A stretch of DNA of 64,000 nt from Dimorphilus gyrociliatus (taxonomy: Eukaryota > Annelida > Polychaeta > Dinophilidae). Below are positions 50,001 to 61,534 of this stretch, piece by piece. A program made the translations under genes and the position numbers. The notes under the pieces were generated by a model. It was not told the origin of the DNA, made no database searches, and saw only the letters and a program-made list of their open reading frames with translations. Location of the stretch: contig CAJFCJ010000001.1 of assembly GCA_904063045.1 (NCBI GenBank), positions 3,231,501-3,295,500 on the forward strand. The letters are read 5' to 3'. Positions within the stretch are counted from its first letter, which is position 1, and the number at the start of each line of letters is the position of its first letter.

Positions 50001-51521
50001 ACTTTCAAGTCTTTTCCAACAAACTCCATAGAAAGTTGCGATTAGAGGAATAGAACAGGCCGAGAAAAAAGACGACGACTGTTGGAATAGATCTGGATTG
50101 ATAACAGTTTCACTTAATTTTCTAATTGTTTCCAAAGATTCTTTTAAAACTGGATCATTGATATTATCCTCCAAACGCAATTGGCGTTCAATAATTCTAA
50201 ATTCTTCTTCTAAATAACTCTTTCCATCTTTATTATCGATATTCGAAGATGTTAAATGACGTACTAAATCGGAAGAGCTCGTACCAAAACTCTTTCTAAA
50301 GAAATTTATTAATTGTATATCATTAAAACCATTCATTTCAACAACACAATCCCATGTTTCTTCAATTAATTTAGATTTTTCTTTAGATAGCCAAACAATT
50401 ATTGGATGTCCAGAAATCAGTTCAAGAGTATTATTTAAATATTCAATCAATCCATCGTTTAATCCTTCTATTTCGTCGAAAATGTATAAAATATCCAATT
50501 TCGAGTGATCGGTAATCCTTTGAAGAAGTGAAACGTATTCATCTTTCTCAGTACAATCTCCAAAAGTTTGATTTATAAAAGATTCAATAAGTGTTTTCCC
50601 GTGACGAAGTTCTCTGACATTTATATAAATAACAATCTGAAATTCGTTAAAAACAATTCCGTTTGCCCAATTTGCCAGAGTTTTAATAGCAAAACTAGTC
50701 TTACCAATTCCAGAGCAACCATTCATTAAAATTCTTTCAAATTTCTTTTTATAAACAAAGTTAACTAATTCATAAAAATTTACAAATACCTTCTCCCCTT
50801 TCCTTTCATATTTACCTTCCTTTATAATTTTCCATGTAATTTCTGTATATGAATCTCTTAATAGCTTTTTAGTTTTCTTTAAAGAAAATGCTTTTAATTC
50901 ATCAAATTTCAACTGATAAATCCTTTTCAACTTTTTAATAAAGTCATCTTTCTCTTGAAATGTGTAATTTATCAGTTTAATACATAAGTTTCTTCTCTGT
51001 TTAATCCTATTAGCCAATTTTTTTACAAATAAGAATGTCTTTTCCCAACTGTCTAGCTCTTCATTGTCAAAGACGTGTTCGCTGCACCACGAATGTATAA
51101 GATTTAAAACGTATTTTCCAGATAATCGATAGTTCCTTTTAGATGTTTTTGATATACTTTCCAACTCTTTTTCATTAATCTTTTCTTCAATACAAATCTC
51201 CAAACAGTCTTCTATTGTTAAATAAGACGCTAAATTTGCCAATTTTCCACTTTTTATCATATTTTCAAAATTCTCAGCGTAGAAGTCATCACCAAAATTG
51301 AATAAATATATAAAATGCTGTAAAACGCTATTCAATTTCATTTCTGGTTTCTGATCAAAGCATAAAGTTAAAATGTCTATTTTCTGTAGTAGATCCAATG
51401 AATCTATTACTTCATATTTCAAGTTCAATTCATTAATAAGGATAATTTGTATTTCAATATCTAAATGTCTCAATAGCCTAGATAAATTTTCAGTAACAGG
51501 ATAATCTATATCCTTTTCCAT
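47059..51521 (-). CDS. NACHT-LRR (NLR-like) protein with a helical C-terminal extension
   Basis: Five minus-strand exons, 51521-49034, 48947-47872, 47797-47509, 47409-47293 and 47219-47059, join in frame to about 1376 residues. The start has a good context (ACC before ATGG). Residues 1-260 are helical; two stretches (around 5-90 and 110-190, the latter with ELESIS and VLNLIHSW) look like death-fold domains, weakly. NACHT follows: Walker A GCSGIGKTSF near residue 270 and Walker B DILYIFDEIEG near 345, then helical winged-helix-like parts (FLHSSVQEYFAAVYL near 600 is typical of NLRs). Leucine-rich repeats run from about 780 to 1010 (ELKLYNC, NLELSDVNL, LLELHLNDN). The last about 300 residues are repetitive helices resembling ARM/HEAT repeats, unusual after LRRs. 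Expected role: cytosolic sensor that oligomerises with ATP/dATP. It is head-to-head with the CARD-like gene. Confidence 0.85.
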
Positions 51522-52424
51522 GGTAAATACTGTGAATTCTTCTATTTCATTTGATATGCCTAACTGTTATAACCATAAAATATATAGAAAACCATATTAT
51601 TTTATTGCAAGTATACAGAGAATGATTTGGCAATATGGATCCAAAGATTAATTTTATCAATTACTCATGTTTATTATGTTCTTTGTTGGAAAACACCTGA
51701 ACAGTTTTTTATTATACAATGTATGCTGTATAACCCCCTATTCCATCTCTCCCTCTCTAGCAATGCTATCTATACCATAATAGTAAAGGGAAAAGATTAC
51801 TCAATAGTTATAGAAGTATTATTTATAATATAGTAGTAAATAATAATCAATTTTGATTTAAAGGTTAAAGGTAGCTTTAGCTTTGACTGATAAATCTTGC
51901 AAAAATACGCTTTTACTTTGAAATACATTAAATTTTTACTATTTGGCAATTTTTTTCTTCAATACAGCTTGATGAACGATAATATACTGTAAATGTAATA
52001 CAATAAATAAAGAAATATGGAGACTATTGAACAGGCTTCATATTGAATAGATATTGAACAGGTTATTGTCGAGATAAACTGGTAGGAATATCATTTTCTA
52101 AGTAAATACCATAATAATTTGTTGAAGAAAAAAAACAGGTATTTCTGTTCAGTTGTTGAACTACAGCTGTCTAATTGCATCCAATTTAAAGGAAATTGAC
52201 TTGTGATTAACCTCTAGAAAAGTCAATAAATGTCTATTCTAAAATTAAAATAATTAGCTAACTAAACTACATGGTAGAATAATCAATCACTAACGCAGAT
52301 AGCTCAATTATCGCTCTATGTTTAGGAAACTTACCCAAATACCAAATAACAAAAGCGGGAAAGAGCGATTGAAAACAAAAGTGTCAATTAATGGTGTTAT
52401 TTTTGTTCAGTAGGGAAAGTAAAA
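51522..52424. promoter_or_regulatory. Shared 0.9-kb upstream region of the NLR and CARD genes
   Basis: The NLR gene starts at 51521 on the minus strand and the CARD-like gene at 52425 on the plus strand, so all proximal control DNA for both lies here. The region is AT-rich and contains no gene or clear TATA/CCAAT pair that I can defend. Shared regulation is inferred from the arrangement. Confidence 0.35.
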
Positions 52425-53356
52425 ATGGCGAATTCTGACGACTTCAAATTGTATATTTTAAAGAATGCAATAGTGAGGAACTACGAAGATATACGAGACG
52501 CTTTAGAGATAGATGAGACGTTTATTAGAGATTTGATAAAAGAGGGAGTCCTAAGTGAAAAGGCTGGAATAGATTATATAAACGTTAGTACAAATTATAA
52601 AGCATTTATTATATAATAATGATAATAAATTGAATAATACCATGTTCCTATTAAGAATATTCAACAACGAAGTAAGAAGAAAAATATTAAATCAGTACTA
52701 ATGAAGGAAATATTAAATTCCAATAATGTAAATGTTGTTCAGAACTTTGTTAATATCCTTGAGAAGAAACCTCTTCTAAAACAATATATAGATCATGGAA
52801 TATATGATGCAGAGTATACTCTATTCAATATATTCAATTCTATATGATATAGTATATTCTGTTGCTTTACAGAGCAGATTTGTACAATGGAGCACTGCAA
52901 ATGTCCTTTGAAACTTTTTCGCAATATGTTCGATTTAATGGATCGACACTTATTCTTCATTTAGTGAGTGAATGTGTTTTAAATATAGATGAAATGGAAT
53001 TAATAGATGTAATTAATTTTATTTGGCAAATAATCATTAATATTTCAAATTTTTTCATCTTTTTCTAATCTAAATATTAAGATAAAGCCAACTCAAGTGT
53101 CGAAATGCACAGAATTATTCCAAATTTTACTTCGTAAAGGCGATAAATTACCAACTGTTGTCGCAGTTCTAAGGAAATGTGGAAATGATAGAGTAGCTGA
53201 AGAAATATTGACAAACTTGACTAAATCATCGTAAGATATAGAATTATTTAAGAAATTATTATTTAATATCTTCCTTCTCTTTTCTTAAACAAAAGACAAG
53301 TTTTGGACCAGAAAACAAAAAGAACTCTGCAAGATAAAATATTTTTAGGGCTTTGA
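52425..53356 (+). CDS. Small protein with two CARD-like domains
   Basis: Exons 52425-52583, 52656-52813, 52873-53008, 53082-53230 and 53296-53356 give about 220 residues; introns are 72, 59, 73 and 65 bp. If the last intron is retained the frame stops at 53232-53234. The ATG has an excellent context (AAAAATGG). The first unit reads LKNAIVRNYEDIRDALEID then DLIKEGVLSEKAGIDYIN. The second reads LYNGALQMSFETFSQYVRF then LHLVSECVLNIDEMELID, followed by LFQILLRKGDKLPTVVAVL. The pattern L..N..........hL...gvL....-..I / L...L.rkGd.a.......L matches CARD domains. Both units have a phase-0 intron at the same point, after DYIN and ELID, which supports an internal duplication. There is no catalytic domain, so it is probably an adaptor. 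Domain calls are by eye; the first unit is more diverged in its second half. Confidence 0.65.
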
Positions 53357-53420
53357 AGAAGAGACAATGTACTTTCAGAGTCAGTTTGTCCCACATTTTC
53401 TATTGTTTACACATGATTGG

Positions 53421-53428
<8 letters not shown>

Positions 53429-53470
<42 letters not shown>
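53429..53470. repeat. (AT)21 microsatellite
   Basis: The longest perfect AT dinucleotide run in the window. Confidence 0.95.
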
Positions 53471-53473
<3 letters not shown>

Positions 53474-54144
53474 AGAAGACTTTTTAAAAAGGCGTCTGTT
53501 ATTACTAAAAGAACTGATTCATTACCTTTAGTTTTACCGCGTTTTTGATAAAAAAAAACCGTTTCATAAGAAGAGTATTTCAATAAAATGTATACAATGA
53601 TCTGCAATCTATATTGTCAATATTCCAAGTAAAAGAAATAATTGATTTTCTTTAAATAAATACAAAATATTATCAATTTGTTTATAAACCATTTTTCAGT
53701 GACATCTACAGTCTGAGTTGTTCATTTTCTTTCCAAGATTTCCTTCCATATCAACTCTAGAATGGAAGAGAGCGGAGTGTTGTAAGAAATTCAAACAAGA
53801 AAGACAAAGATCTATGATATATAGGGCATGAATAAACCAGTGATTATAAATATTGATATACATGTATGCGTTTAAGTAAAAAAGTCAACTTATTTAATAA
53901 TAGTGATAAGAAGATTGTTCTAAACTTGGCTTGCTTTTTATCTAAAGACGACCTCGATTTTTAATAGGAGAGCTTTGTTGCCGGTTTCTTTTTTGTTCTA
54001 TTTTAAATAAACATTCACTTTAAATTTGTCTTGAATAGACAAAAACGAAAGGAGCCGTTAAAACATGCTAAGTTTTCTAACTAAATAATTGGTTATTATA
54101 AATCCCGCTAGAGGGAGGTAATTCGGACGAAGCTGCAGTTAAGA

Positions 54145-54226
54145 GGATTACGGTCGTCGATCGGATTATAGTTGTTCACTATACCGATTTTTACACTCGA
54201 CGACAATCAACGTTTAATATATAAGG
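54145..54226 (+). promoter_or_regulatory. TATA promoter with an upstream inverted repeat
   Basis: TATATAAGG at 54218-54226 is a good TATA box, with transcription expected near 54250. Just upstream, GTCGTCGATCGGATTATAGT (from 54153) pairs with ACTATACCGAT...TCGACGAC (to 54204), forming an imperfect hairpin with one arm 7 nt longer. GGATTA words lie at 54145-54150 and 54163-54168. Confidence 0.55.
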
Positions 54227-54485
54227 CCGGTTTAATCTTCACAAATAAACAAGCAGGTATTTAACTGCCTCTAATAGTAAGGAAAAATTAAAAGTTAATT
54301 TTTGTTTTGTTTATTTGTTCATCTTTACTTAAAGCTTTAATCTTATCAATAACCTTAAAAATAGCCGGTCCTCAGAGACAGAGAAGTAAATTAGAAGAAA
54401 AAGAATAGATATAAATAGAGTTAATTTAGGACAAAATACAAAACAAAAAAAGAGAGAGAGCTTCGAACAAACAATTCAATATCGA

Positions 54486-55915
54486 ATGCTGAAGGGAACG
54501 CCAGTCAAGTATCGGCACGTCTACTTGAACGAATCGAAGGGAAATGCTGATAAATCTTTAAAAAAGAAAACCTTGTCGGTTGAAGCTAGACTTGTTCTCG
54601 ATGACTTAAAACAAGACAATGTGAGAAAATGGAGTTCAGACTACAAAGATCGTAACAGGTAAGAATTCCCTCTCTGTCGGGCTAATTAGCCAATCAAAGA
54701 AAACTGAATAGATTATAGATAAATGAACATTAATTAGGCCCTCTATACTATTTAGTTGGTTTTTATTTTACCTGAAAAGTCATCCGGTTCGATTGGTTCA
54801 TTTATTAAGTTTAAATTAATAATATGCATAGTATTTCAAGAGAATCAAAGAGAAAGAAGAAAGCAAAATGAACTTGTACACTATATATTATATATATACT
54901 GTATATTGCATACTCTTACATTCAATATTTTATAGAAACCAATAAAATAGCAATAGTTTTAAACGTATATTTAGTAAAGTTTGAATCCAGGGCAAGTAGG
55001 ATTAACTTGCGATTTTTTTACATTAACAAAACGATCTTATCATTTAAATACATTATTGTCAATCTTTATTATGAGAGATTTATTTTCAATCGGCTCTTTT
55101 TTTTTTCTTTTTCGCCAACCTAATCTATTTTCTAATGTATTCTTATCACAAAGAGAATATACTATTTTCTTTTATTAATATGATTGTTATTAGCCGTTTA
55201 TAATTTTAATAAGAATGGGTGAAAAGAGCTATAAAATTTCTATTTAAACATATATATTTATAAATAAATACATACAGACGTAAGCCTATATAAGGGGCTC
55301 TCTTGTTTTAAGACTAATCGACGTCTATAAGAAAATATGAAGAAATTAATTATCTATCTTTTTAGTCTATAAACAATAATTTATACGAAATGAGAGCTTT
55401 TTTCTCCTCTTCGTCTTTATATTGTTTCAGTAATTATTTAGTGACTTTTAATTAATACAGTAAAACAATTGCGTATGAAAAGTTTATTAATAAATAGACA
55501 GACAGGTAGAACAGTTTTACAAATCTATATTCAATTCGTATCTATCGTTCTCTTCAGATCAAACAGAGTGAGACAGGAGGAGGATGGTAAGAGGTTTAAA
55601 AGTAGAGAAATTCGTAATGGAATCGTTGATGGTGCTTGTAACTCTACTTGCGGACTGGATGAACAATCACTTCCTATCAATAACGAATACAACCAACAAC
55701 AATTAGCTTATTCAAACTTAAAAAGAGAAAAATCATTCCAAATTACTCCAATTGGCTATGATTGTCGTTATGTTCAAGAAAAACGGGTAGAAGTGAATGC
55801 AGAAGAACCAACTGGTTATGAAAAACAAGTAGCGATATCCAAATGCAATAAATGGTTAAATAATTACGTAACGGGAAATTCAAAACGAAAGATTAGTCGT
55901 ACTGAGAGACAGTAG
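54486..55915 (+). CDS. Unrecognised small basic protein, two exons
   Basis: Exons 54486-54658 and 55558-55915 flank an 899-bp intron (CAG/GTAAGA donor, CTCTTCAG acceptor, phase 2) and encode about 175 residues. I do not recognise a family. The N-terminal half is basic and charged (KSLKKKTLSVEARLVLDDL), which may form a helix. The C-terminal half has NSTCGLDEQ, a Tyr/Cys patch (PIGYDCRYVQEKR) and a basic tail (GNSKRKISRTERQ). There is no signal peptide or membrane segment, so an intracellular, perhaps nuclear, protein is likely. Support: a TATA promoter about 270 bases upstream, good splice sites and a frame kept across the intron. An alternative is that the two parts belong to different transcripts. 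Confidence 0.5.
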
Positions 55916-56902
55916 CAAATATTTGCATAATTATCTCTCTTCATTCATTTATTAAGTAATTAATATATTTTTGCTTTTATAGGTAATATTACTATTTATT
56001 CTACTTTTGAATATCTAGTTCAATAAACTTGATAATACCATCATTACAATCTACTCTTTTCTTTTCTTTTCTTTTTACACAGTCCTACTCTTTTAGCAAT
56101 ATTCTATAAACATTGCAAGTTCTCTTCTCCTTTAATTACTTTATTTCGTTACGTTGAATGTTTGTTCAAACAATTCAAGCCTATAATCTATTCTTGATCA
56201 GAAATATGAAGAATGTCGGGATAGATTGATCTACACTTAATACGAATATACAACACAATTAAAATTCTGTCATACTCTCTGCTTGCTATAATCAATATTA
56301 ACGTTTGAGAGCAATCTGTAAACATATATAGTCTACCTTCACGTATTAATTGAACAATAAGTAAAAACTATTCAAATCGTTTACTTACTCTTATCGATCT
56401 TGTTTGCTTCTTGTACTGTTCCTTTTTTGAATTAATTTAGTCCTATATTTAGCTCATTTTATATACGATTATATATATAATTGTGTGCTTTATCTTATAT
56501 CCTTTCAATAGGCTTATTCTCTAAATAGGACAATTCATTTGACACTCTTATCAGACTACCCTCGCTTCGACAGTTTATTAATCTTAATCACTTTGACTCG
56601 ATTGTTGTAGGGATCGCTGTCTCTTTTTGTTCTTTTTCAGCTCCAAGTAATATTTGTAGCTATTTATAAAAATAAACAGGGAATACTGACTCTCTAATAT
56701 TTAATTGAAGTCATATTTCTATTTCCTTTTTTTTGCAGTTCATTACCCCCCTCCCGCCGCCTTCCTCTCCCCTCCCCCATCCCGTACTATTAGTTAACAC
56801 GTGATAAGATAATAGGTTAAAATTACTGCCCATTACGTTATAGTATAATTACTTCTATGAAAATTACATGTGTATTGTCTCTTCTCTGTCTGTTCAATAA
56901 AC
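55916..56902. other. Intergenic region upstream of the TRPA1-like gene
   Basis: AT-rich, with a C-rich patch at about 56746-56782. No gene seen. The ATG at 56870, in frame with the channel, is an alternative start. Confidence 0.6.
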
Positions 56903-59900
56903 ATGACAAATATAGAGATGACAACTAAAGAGTTTAGCAATATTTCTATTAAAGATACCAATTCGACGGCGAAAGCTTCAAATGTTTTTAATTTAGCTTC
57001 CGAAGGTCAAATTGATCAATTGAAACATCTCTCCAGACAGGAACTGCACAAACGTGACGAAAATGGTGCCAGTGTTTTACTATACGCTGCAAAAAATATG
57101 CATGTAGAAGTTATAAAAATGCTTATGGAATTGAGTCCTAGTCTGTTCTTTACAAATGATAACAGAGGGCAAAATGCGCTTCACTACGCCGCAAAGAATA
57201 CAAAACTTAATGATATAGACAGAATTCTATCGTTCATTAACATCTGTACGAAATTCGATGAAAATTGCCTAAAAGTTCAAGATGAGATCGGTCTAACTCC
57301 ACTACATGTGGCAGTAAGTAGAAACAATGAAGAATTTGTTAAAAGCTTAATGAAGTATAAAAGTTACTTGAACATTGAGGCTGTCGATAATTTCGGATCG
57401 ACTGCTCTTATTGAAAGCGTCAAATGTGGTTGGACAAATATATGCAGGTAAGTGAAAAACTACTCCTATGACAAGCCTATTAGCTTATATACACAATATA
57501 TATAAAGTAGACAAAGATAGATACTACTACCGTATTATTATATATACTGTTTAAAAAAAATACATTTAACCATTCCACTAGATGTCTCTAGCGTTTGTTA
57601 AACTTATAAATACTTTAAGCAATTTAAAACTTTTCATATTCATCTACTTATAGTTATAATGTAATTAATTAATAAATTAATGATAATAAGAACTCTAGGA
57701 CACAGCGATTAATGGCTTTCTCTTTTAAGTATGCTAATAGATAATGATGCAAATGTTGAAGCAAAAGACAACGAAGGTACAACTTCACTGCACGTAGCTC
57801 TTTCTACAAATTGGAATGGCGGTAAATCAAGACTACAAATGTCCTTTCTGAAGCGGTTGTGCGCAGCGTCTAAAAATAAAACTACCTTTGTCAACGTTCG
57901 GAATAGTTTGGGAAAAACTGCGTTACATCTAGCTTTTGAACACTTTCCTTATATTCCATTACCTGCTGTTGTACGCGAATTAATTAAGTACGGAGCAAAT
58001 GTGAACATTCTGTGTAGTCATTTCAAGACGGTTACGTCTGCTTTGCATATTGCCTGTGCTAAGACCCTTAATGATGTAAAAGTTCAAGACGCTTATAAAA
58101 AGGCAGCAGAGGTGTTGATAAAAACTGGAACCTTCGTAAACTTAGAAGATTCTCAAATGAATTCCCCATTGCATCTTGTTGCCGATTCAAAGAACGGAGT
58201 TTTGGCAGAATATCTAATAGATTTAGAAGGTTTTAAATCTCTTAATAGTTTTGTTTTTAGAAGTTTAATATACTGTTTATACATTTATATATATAAACTA
58301 TACAAGTGTTTATTTACTTTTATATAGAAATAGATCTAAAAGTAACTGATGCAGACTTTAGGACTCCTCTTCTAAGAGCATCCGCTTCCGGTCATGACCG
58401 GATGATAGTAAAAATTCTCTCTAAGAGTGTCCAATTCCTCAAAGACCGAGACAAATTCGGAAGAAATCCATTGCATTTATCTTGCGAAAATGGCCATTTA
58501 TCAACAACCCAACTCCTTTTCGAATGTTTAAAGAATCATAGCATGGAAATGGAACTAACAAGCGTTGATAAATTCGGAAGAAACTGCCTTCTCACTGCTG
58601 CCAAAAATGGCCATCTAGAAATTGTCAATTTTCTAGCTAAAGTTTCCGGTTAGGAGAATTTCTTTTAATCAATTTATTCAATGTCTTAATTAGAATTCTT
58701 CTTCTATACATTTATCCTAGATCTAAAATTAGATGTAAGTCAACAAGACGAACAGTTAAATACTGCTCTACACCATGCAGCTCTTAACAACCATTTAAAT
58801 ATTTGTAGCGAATATTCAATCTCTTGTTATCATAAGAATGAAGATTTTGATACTCCATTGCATATAGCTTGCGCAAAAGGTCATTTGGAAATTGTAAAGA
58901 CGTTTTTAAATCAATGTCCACTAATTGTGAATGATAGAAATTTTGATGGATGGTCACCTCTACACTTTGCAGCGTCTAATGGCTTTAGCGATATTGTTGA
59001 ACTGTTGATCGACAGCAATGCTGATGTTAATATAAAGGAAAAACTAGGATTAAAAACTCCATTACATATAGCGTGCGAAAAGGGAAGAATAGAGGTTTCT
59101 TGCATTCTTGTGTCAAACAGCTCCGCATTTTCCTTTTATCTATACATTACTTATTATTTCATTTCTTTTATCTCTCTCTCTCTCTCTCTCACACTCTCTT
59201 CTCTTATTCTCAATCTCGTGCTCTGTCTCACCTCTCCTCTCAGCTATGTTCTTTATTATGAATTTTAATAGAGCTAATTTTCTTCGACTATTCCTAATCC
59301 AGGTAGTCGAATGCCTCTTGCAGCGAGGTGCCGAAGCCGATGCAAAAGACTCGAAGGGAGACAATTGTCTAGATTATTGCTATAAAAACAACTACGAGTC
59401 TTGCGCCATTTTGATAGTCAACTCAAAAAATTGGCGCAAGTCGATAAGGTCAATGAAAAATTTAATTGAATATATGCCCAACGTAGCGGAATTAGTATTA
59501 AATCAATGTATAACGATTGAAGTTTATAAGGATGACGATAGTCAGTTGAGAAACAAGAAATTCATAGAGTTTGATTACGAATTAATAAATAAAGATAAAA
59601 AGAAATTAGATCATCCTTTATACGCTATTGCTAAATCGGAAAACGAAACGTTACTAAATCATCCTCTCGTTCTGGCACTACTAAGGAAAAAGTGGTTTCT
59701 TTCGGCTTTCTTCTATTTTACCTTTCTCATTAATTATACGTTATTTCTCTTATGCTATAATGTGGTTTTATTAAAGCAAGAAAGAGGATTTGGAAGTTTC
59801 TGGAAATTGTCTTTGCTGATACTAGCATCTCTTGGTTTCTTCTTTGAAATAATACAAATCATTGTCAACATAATACAGAGAGAGAATTATTTCAAATTTG

Positions 59901-60794
59901 AAAACGCTTTGGACGTGCTAACTTACACGGCGTCACTTTTTGTATATTTTGATCTAATAATATTCGAAATTGGTTCTATAGGAGTTCTATTAGCTTGGAT
60001 AAATTTGATTTTATACTTGAGAAAATTCTCTTCAGTTGGAATTTACGTTGCCATGATAATAGAAATTTTTAAATCATTCGTTAATTTTGTTTTCGTATTT
60101 CTACTTTTTGTTCTGGCCTTCTCATGTACATTTCAAATTGTTTTCCATAGAACTGACCTATTTAAACAATTTTCAACATCAATTCTAAAAGTAGACATTA
60201 TATCATTTTCTTGTTTTATCTCATTTTCCCTCTCCTCTGTCACACTAATACCTATTGTAATGAGAGATACATATAGATTAAATAATTATTATAAGGATAA
60301 CAATAAAATGATATATTATAGACTTCTGTAATGATGATCGGAGAGATGGATTTTGGCGATTTATTCGAAATGGAGTCTCACAGGAATTTCACATCTTATA
60401 TAATATTTGTCATCTTTCTCATTTTAATGGCAATTATTGTAATGAATTTATTAACTGGTTTAGCGGTAGATGACGTTAATGCTCTTAGGAAGAAAGCTGT
60501 AGCTAGAAAATTAAGCTTACAAATCGATTTAGCTTTAGGTATAGAGGAAAGTCTACCAAAGTTTATAAAGAAGAAACAGCAAATAAAGAGCGAAAGATTC
60601 TTTTTCGATCGGAAAGAAACTTGGTATATGAACCATAAATTCTTAATATTCATATAAAATATTAAAAAAGACATTTTCCTTTTTTATTCATTAGGTCTAC
60701 TAAGCTATTCGATGGGCTATCAGGTTTAAAAGGAATAATAAATGCAGGGAAAGAATTATGTAGAAAAGGTTATTTATTGTCTTGTTACTCCTAG
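56903..60794 (+). CDS. TRPA1: TRPA1-like ankyrin-repeat cation channel, seven exons
   Basis: Exons 56903-57447, 57730-58229, 58328-58648, 58721-59094, 59303-60190, 60322-60623 and 60695-60794 give about 1009 residues. If the last intron (71 bp) is retained, the protein ends at 60657 instead. ATG 56903 has a better context than the in-frame ATG at 56870. Many ankyrin repeats come first (for example TPLHVAVSRNNEEFVKSLM, NPLHLSCENGHLSTTQLL, TPLHIACAKGHLEIVKTFL). Then six membrane segments follow from FYFTFLINYTLFLLCYN. The pore region is FSTSILK/TSVMMIGEMDF, close to the TRPA1 pore with GE in place of the human GD. S6 is IVMNLLTGLAVDDV, and a TRPA1-type tail follows (VARKLSLQIDLALGIEESLP). Expected role: non-selective Ca2+-permeable sensor of irritants or temperature in sensory neurons. 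It is somewhat shorter than vertebrate TRPA1, so it may have fewer ankyrin repeats. Confidence 0.92.
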
Positions 60795-61268
60795 CTAATG
60801 GCGAATAGTTTGTATATATTATTAAAGAAAAGAGATGTATCTCTCTTCTTCATAATTTCATTAGGTGCATAGAGACTTTTTAATTTTTATGAAAGAATTG
60901 AGGGCAAAGAGTAGCACATTATATATATATATATATACTGTATATTTATATATATATATAATTATATAATTGTATATAAAAGTCTTCTGCAGGAAGTTGT
61001 GTGTATTAAAAACTAAAAGACCCAAACACGAAAAGTGAGAACATTTCTATCAGCTAAAAACAAATTTTTTCCGTCCTACTCCAAGCAAAATTCTAATTTG
61101 AACTTCACTGCAGGATGCAAAATATTTCATATTTTATAGTTATTTTCCTTTTTTTTTGCTAGGTTTTCATTTTCTTTAAATTTCCATTTTTTCATATTTT
61201 AAAATAATGTATATATTAATGTTTCTTATCTTCTCTTTTTTCCTTTTTTTCCAATTGTAGTGGACGGA
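60795..61268. other. Convergent intergenic region
   Basis: Lies between the 3' ends of the TRPA1-like gene and the PUR gene. It holds AT runs around a TATACTGTATA motif (60920-60965). No gene seen. Confidence 0.6.
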
Positions 61269-61534
61269 TCAGGATGACGAAGCTTCACCTTCTTGATTAT
61301 TAGTAGTAGTACTAGTAGTATTCGGCTTATTTTCCAGAAAATCATTTAAAACATCCCGAAAACTCTCCCAACTTGATTCTGGGATCGTTATAGCTGTTCT
61401 CAAATTTCGTCGAACTTCAGAAATACGCATAAAAGTACCACGCTTGTTCTGACCAACGTCAAAGTAGAACATCTTGTTATCCGCTCTAATTTGACGAGCT
61501 TGGGGAAGATCAGCTTCTTTTCCATTTTTGCTCT
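61269..61534 (-). CDS. PURA: PUR-alpha/beta homologue, last coding exon (partial)
   Basis: A minus-strand exon entered from a TTTTTTGCAG acceptor (phase 2) and ending at the stop codon 61271-61269, with 88 complete codons after two leading bases. It encodes the third PUR repeat: RADNKMFYFDVGQNKRGTFM, then RISEVRRNLRTAITIPESSW and FRDVLNDFLE, followed by a Thr/Ser-rich tail. PUR proteins are single-stranded DNA/RNA-binding proteins; the third repeat mediates dimerisation. The first two repeats must lie in exons further upstream on the minus strand. I could not find them up to 64000, so the intron is longer than 2.4 kb or they lie outside the window. Confidence 0.9.

Larger units (their letters stand above)
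53357..54485. other. Intergenic region with an AT microsatellite and a promoter
   Basis: Contains a (AT)21 run and, from about 54090, a more GC-balanced promoter-like stretch with an inverted repeat and TATA box (annotated separately). An untranslated first exon ending near CAAGCAG before 54257 is possible. Confidence 0.5.

Noticed and set aside
54785-54800. GGTTCGATT box as part of a tRNA gene
   Set aside because: No acceptor, D or anticodon arms can be drawn around it.
59108-59302. Continuous reading of the TRPA1 exon 5 frame upstream through a TC-rich stretch
   Set aside because: The TC-rich part is the intron; a GAG/GTTTCT donor at 59094 and a CCAG acceptor before 59303 join ankyrin repeat sequence in frame.
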